In this document: one piece after another, positions 7,494 to 13,900 of the stretch | How positions within the stretch are numbered: the first letter of the stretch is position 1 | Layout of the letters: each line of letters begins with the position of its first letter | NCBI GenBank assembly: GCA_016931085.1 | Contig: JAFGFO010000406.1 | Span: 1-22,809 of the forward strand | Length of the DNA stretch: 22,809 nt | Reading direction: 5' to 3' | Source: Thermoflexales bacterium | GTDB taxonomy: Bacteria > Chloroflexota > Anaerolineae > Fen-1058 | Notes under the pieces: model-generated | The model's input: the letters and a program-made list of their open reading frames with translations, nothing else | What the model was told of the DNA's origin: nothing | Database searches by the model: none | Translations under genes and position numbers: made by a program

Positions 7494-9008
7494 ATGTCTT
7501 ACCTGGTTTTTAGCTCACGCCATCGTTGGGCCTTGGCGCTGCTCGGCCTGCTCGCGGCGGTGCTTCTGGGCATAGCCGGCGGCTGGTTGGTGGCCACTGC
7601 TGGCGCGTTGCTCACGGCCGCCCTGGTGATCGGCGCCGTGGCCGGCGTGTGGGTGCTGCGCGACGTGGAAGCCGCCTACCTGGCTATCCTGGCCATCATC
7701 TGCTTGCTGCCTTTTGGCGCGCTGCCCTTGCCTTTCAGCCCCAAGCCAACCTTTCTCGACCTGGTGGTGCTCGCGTTATTCGTCGTGTGGCTGGCGCGCC
7801 TCGCCACCGGCAAGCAGCGCGAGCTGATCGCCACGCCGTTGGGTCTGCCGGTCGTCATTTTCTTCGGGCTGGCGGTCGCCACGTTCGTGATCGGCCTGGG
7901 CCACGCCTCGCTCGATAAAAGCGTGGCCCGCCGCTTTGCTGAGCTCCTCGCCAGCATCCTGCTCTATTTCATCACCGTCAATGCCGTGCGCGACGTGGGA
8001 CGCTTGCAGCGCCTGACGCGAGTCTTTATCCTGCTGGCCGCCGCTGCCGCCGTGGTGGCGATTGTGCTGTATGTTTTGCCGGACGGGACGAGCTATTCGC
8101 TGCTGCTGCGCTTGCAGCGGGTAGGTTATTATCCCGAAGGCGGCGCCATCCTGCGCTACATCCGCGACGACCCCAGCCTGTCCCAACGGGCGACCGGCAC
8201 CTCGGTCGACCCCAACGCGCTGGGCGGCCTGCTGATGATCGCCCTGGGCGTCAGCGCCCCACAGTTGTTCGCCCGGGCCAGGTTGTTCCCGGCCTGGTTG
8301 TGCGCTGGGCTGACCGGCGTGATGGGGCTGGCGCTGGTGCTCACTTTCTCACGCGCTTCCATGGGGGGAGTGGCGCTCGCTCTAGTCATCTTGGCGGCAC
8401 TGCGTTACCGCCGGCTTGGCCTTATCTTGGCCGTGACCGCTGCGGCCGTGCTCATTTTGCCGTGGACACAGGCCTATGTACTGCACTCGTTCGAAGGCTT
8501 GCAGTGGCACGATTTGTCTTCGCAGATGCGCTTGGGCGAATACAAGGACGCCTTCATTCTCATTCAACGTTACCCGCTGTTGGGCGTGGGGTTCGTGGCT
8601 TCGCCGGATATCGATACCTATCTCAAGGTGGCAAGTGTCTACCTGGCCATTGCCGCTCGAATGGGACTGGTGGGTCTGGCCTCGTTTCTGGCTATCGCCG
8701 CCGTGTTCTTTATCAACGCCGCGCGCGCGTGGGGGGGCGGGGTGATCTCTGAGGAACTGGAACCGCTCTGGTGGGGTTACCAGGTGGCCGTCACAGCCGC
8801 CCTGGTGGGCGGCATCCTGGATCACTATTTTTTCAACCTGGATTTTCACCATGCCGTGACCTTGTTTTGGGTGATGCTCGGCCTGGCATCCGCCAGCAGC
8901 CGGCTGGTTCAAGACGAGATGAGAGAGCGGAGACCAGGGGGAGAGGGCAGAGACACCGCCAAAGCGGCCGAGGACGACCGCCGCTTGCCATTTCGTGGTA
9001 TAATCTAA
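7494..9008 (+). CDS. O-antigen ligase/polymerase-like (Wzy_C) membrane protein
   Basis: A 504-residue protein with about ten to twelve hydrophobic segments. Family-typical features are LTFSRASMGG (the conserved Ser/Arg block of Wzy/WaaL proteins), a large loop containing YKDAFILIQRYPLLGVG, ARMGLVGL before a late helix, and a C-terminal DHYFFNLDFHHAVTLFWVMLGL helix. Members ligate or polymerise polysaccharide repeat units on the outer face of the membrane; the substrate here is unknown. ATG 7494 is preceded by GGGTGA. The frame is open much further upstream (to 7167), but that part overlaps DUF4190 in another frame and is not coding. The charged tail contains a promoter for the following STAS gene. 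Confidence 0.8.
   Translation: MSYLVFSSRHRWALALLGLLAAVLLGIAGGWLVATAGALLTAALVIGAVAGVWVLRDVEAAYLAILAIICLLPFGALPLPFSPKPTFLDLVVLALFVVWLARLATGKQRELIATPLGLPVVIFFGLAVATFVIGLGHASLDKSVARRFAELLASILLYFITVNAVRDVGRLQRLTRVFILLAAAAAVVAIVLYVLPDGTSYSLLLRLQRVGYYPEGGAILRYIRDDPSLSQRATGTSVDPNALGGLLMIALGVSAPQLFARARLFPAWLCAGLTGVMGLALVLTFSRASMGGVALALVILAALRYRRLGLILAVTAAAVLILPWTQAYVLHSFEGLQWHDLSSQMRLGEYKDAFILIQRYPLLGVGFVASPDIDTYLKVASVYLAIAARMGLVGLASFLAIAAVFFINAARAWGGGVISEELEPLWWGYQVAVTAALVGGILDHYFFNLDFHHAVTLFWVMLGLASASSRLVQDEMRERRPGGEGRDTAKAAEDDRRLPFRGII
8996..9004 (+). promoter_or_regulatory. Extended -10 promoter before the STAS/RsbW block
   Basis: TGGTATAAT is a perfect extended -10 element inside the last codons of the ligase-like gene, with no good -35 at normal spacing. 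It lies 29 bases before ATG 9033 and would drive the partner-switching genes. Confidence 0.6.
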
Positions 9009-9032
9009 ATCTAAAATCACCGGGAGGTTATG

Positions 9033-9365
9033 ATGGAAATTTTGACCAAAGAGATGAAACGGGTAAGCTTGCTGACGGTCAGCGGGCGCGTGGACTCGAA
9101 CACGGCGCCGGATTTTGACAAGGCGCTCCAAGCCTTGATCAGTGCCGGCCGTCCACAGATCGTGGTCGACATGAAGGGCGTCGAATATCTCAGCAGCGCT
9201 GGGCTGCGCGCGCTCGTGTCGGCTGCCAAGGCGGCCAAGCATAGCGGCGGTGATGTTCGCATCGCGCAGCCATCTCAACGTGTGAAGGAGGTTATGGGAT
9301 TGGCGGGGCTGACCGCTATCTTTATAATCTATGACGAGCTGGTTGAGGCGGTTGGCTCTTTCTAA
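9033..9365 (+). CDS. STAS-domain anti-sigma factor antagonist (RsbV/SpoIIAA-like)
   Basis: A 110-residue single STAS domain. The motif YLSSAGLRAL (residues 52-61) contains the Ser pair (S54/S55) that in RsbV/SpoIIAA is phosphorylated by the cognate kinase. In the dephosphorylated state such proteins bind the anti-sigma kinase and release its target. GGGAGG at 9022-9027 is five bases from ATG 9033 but only two from ATG 9030, so 9033 is the preferred start. The stop is 4 bases before the GTG of the RsbW-like gene. The gene is the first of a cluster STAS - RsbW-like - STAS; no PP2C phosphatase that would reactivate it is present in the window. Confidence 0.88.
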   Translation: MEILTKEMKRVSLLTVSGRVDSNTAPDFDKALQALISAGRPQIVVDMKGVEYLSSAGLRALVSAAKAAKHSGGDVRIAQPSQRVKEVMGLAGLTAIFIIYDELVEAVGSF

Positions 9366-9369
9366 TGCC

Positions 9370-9810
9370 GTGCAGACCCATCACTTGATCGTGCCGGGCC
9401 GCTTCGATTCCCTGGCCCAGATTGCCGAGTTCATTGGCCAGGCGGCCCGCGAGGCGGGTTTCAACGAGGATGAGGTGTTCCACGTCCAAATGGCCGTGGA
9501 CGAGGCGTGCTCGAATGTCGTCGAGCACGCCTATGGCCCAGACCAGCCTGGCGACATCGTGTTGACGTGCTGCCTTGGACAGGAGTCGCTCTCGGCCAAC
9601 ACTTTTGTCATCACTATTCGAGATAGCGGCCAGCCGTTTACCCCGCCCAGCGTCCCGGTGCCACCACCGGCGACCGCGTTAGAAGATTGGCCGGAGGGCG
9701 GTTTAGGCATGTACTTTATGCACACCTTGATGGACGTTGTTCATTTCGAGTTCGATCCAGACAGCGGCAACACCTTGACGATGGTCAAGACACTTGGGAG
9801 TGAGACGTGA
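9370..9810 (+). CDS. RsbW-like serine kinase / anti-sigma regulatory factor
   Basis: A 146-residue GHKL ATPase-type protein (HATPase_c_2). The N-box DEACSNVVEHAYG is at residues 44-56 (E45, N49, H53), the ATP-lid region has IRDSGQPF (D85, G87), and GGLGMYF is at 110-116. RsbW-type proteins bind a regulatory target, often a sigma factor, and phosphorylate the STAS antagonist. The start is uncertain: GTG 9370 follows the STAS stop by four bases, while TTG 9352 has a GAGG nearby and would overlap the STAS gene. The N-terminus aligns best from residues just after the GTG. The gene overlaps the second STAS gene by four bases (GTGA), indicating translational coupling. Confidence 0.85.
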   Translation: MQTHHLIVPGRFDSLAQIAEFIGQAAREAGFNEDEVFHVQMAVDEACSNVVEHAYGPDQPGDIVLTCCLGQESLSANTFVITIRDSGQPFTPPSVPVPPPATALEDWPEGGLGMYFMHTLMDVVHFEFDPDSGNTLTMVKTLGSET

Positions 9811-10157
9811 AAGTTAGCCATGAGCAGTTGGCAGATGGCGTGATGTTGGTCAGGGGGGATGGCCGCTTGGATGCCGCCACAGTGGATGTCTTTGAAGGGC
9901 GGCTTCAAGACTTGCTGGCCGAGAAACACGTCCGCTTGGTGGTGGACCTGGCCCACGTCGATTACATCTCTAGCAGTGGCCTGCGGGCGTTGTTGACGAC
10001 GCGGCGCCTGGCGCGTGAGCAGGCTGGCGATGTGCTGGTGTGCTGCATGTCGCCGCGCGTGCGGCAGGTGTTCGATATGATTGGCTTCTCGTCGGTGTTT
10101 GGTGTATATGACGACTTGCCCCAAGCCCAAGCTGCCTTCGCCGCCATCCCTTCCTAA
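9807..10157 (+). CDS. Second STAS-domain anti-sigma factor antagonist
   Basis: A 116-residue single STAS domain with YISSSGLRALL at residues 53-63; one of S55-S57 is the likely phosphorylation site. It begins with GTG 9807 inside the stop of the RsbW-like gene (GTGA overlap), with GGGAG six bases upstream. It resembles the first STAS protein in layout but not closely in sequence. This suggests two distinct inputs to one kinase, or one antagonist and one upstream regulator (RsbS-like), rather than a recent duplication. About 70 bases separate it from the membrane histidine kinase. Confidence 0.86.
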   Translation: MKVSHEQLADGVMLVRGDGRLDAATVDVFEGRLQDLLAEKHVRLVVDLAHVDYISSSGLRALLTTRRLAREQAGDVLVCCMSPRVRQVFDMIGFSSVFGVYDDLPQAQAAFAAIPS

Positions 10158-10226
10158 GCAGCCCTTCCTCACAAGGCAGCCGGCCGCGTAATCAGTTTGT
10201 CGCCTGAGATGTGGAAAGGAGCGTTT

Positions 10227-12032
10227 ATGTTAAACCGGATGCGGTCCTGGCTTGCCCCACCTGTGTTTCCAGACGAGGCGAAAACACAAGTGGCCGCCTG
10301 GCTCAACGCTATTTTGCTGATCTCGCTGCTGCTTGAGAGCGTGGGGGTTGTGATTGTAGTGGCCTTCGGTGGCGGGGTTGCGGGCATGCTGATCATCCTG
10401 GGCGGAGCGGCGTGCCATATTTTGCTGCTGCTGTCCCTCCGCTGGGGCTACATGCGAGCGGCCAGTATCGCGCTGGTCGTGGAATTGTGGGCCAGCGTGA
10501 CGATGGCGGGATATACCTCGTCTGGCGTCGACTCGGGTGTGATAAGCGCTTACTTTCTGATCCTGCCTGTCGCCGCCTTGCTGTTAGGTGAGGTCTCGGT
10601 GATTGTCCTGGCCGGGCTGAGTGTGCTGGCTTTGTGGGGACTGTTCTATACTGTCCCCACCCCGCCGGCCTTGTTCGGCAAAACGGCGACCATATCTCTG
10701 ATGCTCGGCGCCGCAGCCATGGTGCTGCGCTTTACCGTCTGGTGGCTCAACCAGGCGATCGCGCAGGCCCGGCGTGACAAACAGACCCTGGCCGCCAGCA
10801 ACCGCGAGTTGGAGATCGAGATTTCCGAACGCCGGCGGGCCGAAGAGGCCCTGCGCCGGGAGCGTGATCTTGTCGCCCGCGTCATGGAAACCAGCCCGGC
10901 CGGGATAACCGTGGTAAACCGCCACGGACAGATCGTGTTTGCGAATACGCGGGCCGAAAAAGTGCTGGGACTGGAAAAAGACGAGATCACGACCCTGACT
11001 TTTAATGCACCGGCCTGGCACATCACGGACTATGACGGCGGGCTGTTCCCTGATGAAGACTTACCATTCCGGCGCGTGCAGGCCACCGGCCAGCCGGTAT
11101 ACGATGTGGCCCACGCCATCGAGTGGCCCGACGGGCGGCGCGTGCTGATCTCTATCAACGCTGCCCCCTTGTTCGATGAAGCCGGCCAGGTAGATGGCAT
11201 GGTGTCGACTGTGGAGGATGTCACCGAGCGCAAGCGGGCCGAGGCAGCCTTGCAGGAGCACGCTCGCCAATTGCAGGCACGCAACGAGGAACTGGATGCC
11301 TTTGCCCACACGGTGGCTCACGATCTCAAATCACCGCTGGGACTTGTCGTCGGCTTTGCCGAGGCGTTAGCAGAGACTTGCGTGAGCCTGCCGCCAGAAG
11401 AGCTGCGTCACCACCTGCACACGATCGCGCGGAGCGGGCGCAAAATCGACGCCCTCATTGAGGCGCTGCTGCTGCTGGCCAGTGTGCGCCAGAGAGAAGA
11501 TGTCAAGCTTGGAGCGCTAGATATGACCGCTATTGTCAATGAGACCATGGAACGCCTGGCTCGACTCGTCGAGGGGTGCCAGGCTCAGCTTGTCGTGCCC
11601 ACCAGTTTCCCCGTAGCGCAGGGTTATGGCCCGTGGGTGGAAGAGGTGTGGGTCAATTACGTGACCAATGCTATCAAGTACGGGGGACAGCCGCCACGCC
11701 TGGAGCTGGGCTACTCCCAATCGCAAATCGCAAATCGCAAATCGCAAATCGTATTCTGGGTGCGCGACAACGGCCCTGGCTTGACCCAGGAGGAACAAGA
11801 ACGCTTGTTTAGACCCTTCGAGCGACTTGGGCAGATGCAGGCTAAAGGATATGGTTTGGGGTTGTCCATCGCGCGGCGTATCGTGGAAAAACTGGGTGGG
11901 CAGGTGGGGGTGGAGAGCCAGCCAGGCCAGGGCAGCTTGTTTTGGTTTAGCCTGCCGGCAGCCTGTGTCGAACAGGAGGGTGACGTCATGGCGTTAAACG
12001 AGCGATGTCATCAATCACCCGTATCTGTTTGA
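10227..12032 (+). CDS. Membrane sensor histidine kinase with PAS domain
   Basis: A 601-residue kinase. The N-terminal 25-175 region has about six hydrophobic segments, then a coiled coil (about 180-215), a PAS domain (about 215-335) and a HisKA with H365 in AHDLKSPLG. The HATPase_c domain has N477/N481, D514 in RDNGPG, and GYGLGLSIARR at 541-551. ATG 10227 has a clear AAGGAG; a TTG at 10197 lies upstream without a site. Between the ATPase N-box and D-box, residues 497-508 are encoded by tandem seven-base repeats, an insertion of unusual origin. No receiver domain or response regulator gene is adjacent. Its position between partner-switching genes and an ECF sigma gene suggests a role in the same stress or surface response, but this is inference. 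Confidence 0.9.
   Translation: MLNRMRSWLAPPVFPDEAKTQVAAWLNAILLISLLLESVGVVIVVAFGGGVAGMLIILGGAACHILLLLSLRWGYMRAASIALVVELWASVTMAGYTSSGVDSGVISAYFLILPVAALLLGEVSVIVLAGLSVLALWGLFYTVPTPPALFGKTATISLMLGAAAMVLRFTVWWLNQAIAQARRDKQTLAASNRELEIEISERRRAEEALRRERDLVARVMETSPAGITVVNRHGQIVFANTRAEKVLGLEKDEITTLTFNAPAWHITDYDGGLFPDEDLPFRRVQATGQPVYDVAHAIEWPDGRRVLISINAAPLFDEAGQVDGMVSTVEDVTERKRAEAALQEHARQLQARNEELDAFAHTVAHDLKSPLGLVVGFAEALAETCVSLPPEELRHHLHTIARSGRKIDALIEALLLLASVRQREDVKLGALDMTAIVNETMERLARLVEGCQAQLVVPTSFPVAQGYGPWVEEVWVNYVTNAIKYGGQPPRLELGYSQSQIANRKSQIVFWVRDNGPGLTQEEQERLFRPFERLGQMQAKGYGLGLSIARRIVEKLGGQVGVESQPGQGSLFWFSLPAACVEQEGDVMALNERCHQSPVSV
11717..11751 (+). repeat. Heptanucleotide tandem repeat inside the kinase gene
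   Basis: Four perfect copies of CAAATCG (11724-11751) follow one near-copy (CCAATCG, 11717-11723). The tract is read in frame as part of SQSQIANRKSQIV in the ATPase domain. It resembles the short tandem heptamer repeats known from some cyanobacteria, and could change length by slippage. Confidence 0.85.
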
Positions 12033-12068
12033 CAAGAGATTCGTTATACTAATAGCTTGGATGTAGGA

Positions 12069-12617
12069 ATGTCTGATGATGAATCGGGCTTGATCCAACG
12101 AGCTGTACAAGGCGACGCCACCGCGTGGGCGGCTTTGTACGATCGTCATTACCATGCGGTTTATCGCTATTGCTATTACCGTGTAAGCGATGTGATCTTG
12201 GCACAGGACCTTGCCAGTGAAGTGTTTATCCGCATGGTGGAAAATATTCACGCATTCGACCTGCGCGGACGACCGTTGCTGGCCTGGCTCTATACGATTG
12301 CGCGCAATCTGATCGCCGACGGCTATCGCCAGGCAAAGCAGGTGATGCCACTGCTCTTGGAAGATCTGCCAACGGTCGAAGAGGATAATCCAGCCCAAAG
12401 CGTCGAGCGGCGCCTGGCAGCCACTCAGATGGCGGCGGCGCTCGAACATTTGACCGAAGATCAGCACCAGGTTATTTTCCTCAAGTTTATCCAAAACTTG
12501 ACCAACTCTGAGGTGGCTTACCTGCTTGGCAAGCCTGAAGGGGCAGTCAAATCGCTACAGCATCGCGCCTTGGCTGCCCTGCAGCGTGTTCTGAAAGATT
12601 TACGGCATGAAGTGTGA
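12069..12617 (+). CDS. ECF-type RNA polymerase sigma factor
   Basis: A 182-residue sigma-70 family protein. Region 2 spans about 12-90 (DRHYHAVYRYCYYRV, DLASEVFIRM, RPLLAWLYTIARNLIADGYR) and region 4 about 125-178 (LTEDQHQVIFLKFIQNLTNSEVA, then GKPEGAVKSLQHRAL). No region 1 or 3, as expected for ECF factors. The chosen ATG 12069 has only a weak site (GTAGGA) very close to it; TTG 12057 would add four residues. A good -10-like TATACT (12045-12050) lies about 20 bases upstream, so the leader may be very short. The sigma gene overlaps the DUF5667 gene by 11 bases, the usual sigma/anti-sigma arrangement. The target regulon is unknown. Confidence 0.92.
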   Translation: MSDDESGLIQRAVQGDATAWAALYDRHYHAVYRYCYYRVSDVILAQDLASEVFIRMVENIHAFDLRGRPLLAWLYTIARNLIADGYRQAKQVMPLLLEDLPTVEEDNPAQSVERRLAATQMAAALEHLTEDQHQVIFLKFIQNLTNSEVAYLLGKPEGAVKSLQHRALAALQRVLKDLRHEV

Positions 12618-13896
12618 TTTCGACAACGCTTTAGATGAGTGTTTGACCGTGCTGCAGGCCGGAGGCGACCTGGAGGCCTGTCTGGCAGTTCACCCGCGTG
12701 ATGCGCACGAGCTGCGCCCGCTGGTGGAATTGGCTGTTGCCGTGCGGGGGATCAGCATACCCGAGCCGCTGGCCCCCGCCCGCGCCGCCGGGCGCCGGCG
12801 GCTATTGGCGGCGGTGGCTCGCCGGGAGCGCACACGCCGGCTCAAGTCGATTCTCAACTTGGATGCCATTAAAAGCAGCCTGGCCTGGCTGAGGCCCGCT
12901 GAACTTGTCAGGCCGCTCGCCGTGGCGATGATAGTGACCGTCATCGCCATCAGCGCGATAACGAGCTCCTCGATCGCCAGTTTACCCGGCGATACGCTTT
13001 ACCCGGTCAAGTTGGGCATGCGAGAAACTCGTTTGGTCTTGACCTTCGACCCCAACGCGCGCCAACAGCTTGAAGATCAGTTCAACACCCAACAGCGAGA
13101 AGAAGTTCACTCTGCCATGCAGGACTGGCGACGTGCCAGGGTCGAGTTCAAGGGCCATCTCCGGCAAATCGAGCCGGGCCGGTGGGTTGTAGATAACCTG
13201 CCGGTTTCGCTCGACCCAGAAACGGCTATCGTTGGCCAGCCGCAGCCTGGTGCGAAGGTGGCGGTGCAAGGCTACCTGCCGGGTGATGGGTCGTTGGTGG
13301 CCATTTCCCTGGCCGTGGGGGAGTCTGAGCAGTCGCCTTCGGATGGGCAGCCCTCCCTAACCGCGACGCCCCCGCTTGAACAACCCAGCGTGCAACCGAC
13401 GCGCAGCCGAGCAGTTGAGGCGAGCGAGACGGCGACTCTCACCGATGTCCTCAGCCCCACGCACCGGCCAACGTTGACATGCACGCTCACACCAAGCGTG
13501 ACGCCAATGGCAACCCCGTCGCGAACGGCCCGGCCGAGGCCCACCAGGACGGCCGTGCCCAGCGATACACCGGTGCCAAGCCCCTCGCCGGTGACGGGTG
13601 GGGGCCAACCCAAGCCAAGTGTGACGCCAACTCCCATCAGCTTGCCAAGCCCGACGGGCACGCTGTCGCCCACTCAGTCGCCCGCGCCGACCGACACAGC
13701 CGAGCCGACGGCCGAGCCGACGGCCGAGCCGCCGCCCTCGACGCCGGGGACGCTCATCACACCCGATTTGACCGCGACCTCAGAGGCGCTCCGTACCGCA
13801 GCCCCCCCCCAGACACCTACGCCGGAGGAATCGCCCACGCCGGAGGAGATAGCCACGGCAACTCAAACGCCCGAGTCAAGTGAGACGCGCCGTTGA
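12607..13896 (+). CDS. DUF5667 membrane protein, probable anti-sigma factor
   Basis: A 429-residue protein starting 11 bases inside the sigma gene. Residues 1-100 are cytoplasmic with a short helical start (CDFDNALDECLTVL, then AHELRPLVELA) like those of sigma-interacting domains. One transmembrane helix lies at about 102-123, then a DUF5667 domain at about 126-175 (SLPGDTLYPVKLGMRETRL) and a DUF5666-like beta segment at about 185-237 (VDNLPVSLDPET, GAKVAVQGYLPGDGSLVA). Residues 240-429 are a Thr/Pro/Ser-rich low-complexity tail containing AEPTAEPTAEPP. The external part probably senses or binds at the cell surface. Anti-sigma function is inferred from overlap with the ECF gene and topology. 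No classical zinc-binding HxxxCxxC motif is present. Confidence 0.82.
   Translation: MKCDFDNALDECLTVLQAGGDLEACLAVHPRDAHELRPLVELAVAVRGISIPEPLAPARAAGRRRLLAAVARRERTRRLKSILNLDAIKSSLAWLRPAELVRPLAVAMIVTVIAISAITSSSIASLPGDTLYPVKLGMRETRLVLTFDPNARQQLEDQFNTQQREEVHSAMQDWRRARVEFKGHLRQIEPGRWVVDNLPVSLDPETAIVGQPQPGAKVAVQGYLPGDGSLVAISLAVGESEQSPSDGQPSLTATPPLEQPSVQPTRSRAVEASETATLTDVLSPTHRPTLTCTLTPSVTPMATPSRTARPRPTRTAVPSDTPVPSPSPVTGGGQPKPSVTPTPISLPSPTGTLSPTQSPAPTDTAEPTAEPTAEPPPSTPGTLITPDLTATSEALRTAAPPQTPTPEESPTPEEIATATQTPESSETRR
13699..13734 (+). repeat. 12-bp tandem repeat in the Thr/Pro-rich tail
   Basis: Two perfect copies of GCCGAGCCGACG and a third with one mismatch encode AEPT-AEPT-AEPP in the external tail of the DUF5667 protein. 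Confidence 0.7.
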
Positions 13897-13900
13897 CGCG

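Noticed and set aside
8382..9278. A 298-codon minus-strand frame over the ligase-like and STAS genes
   Set aside because: It spans two genes on the plus strand with clear motifs and has no convincing start site or domain.
12029..12050. TTGACA and TATACT before the sigma gene as a promoter pair
   Set aside because: The spacer is only 10 bases. TATACT may still be a -10, but not with this -35, whose first bases form part of the kinase stop.
13272..13673. Minus-strand open frame rich in Gly and Val over the DUF5667 tail
   Set aside because: It is the complement of the Thr/Pro-rich tract; its composition is explained by the GC-rich low-complexity coding on the plus strand.
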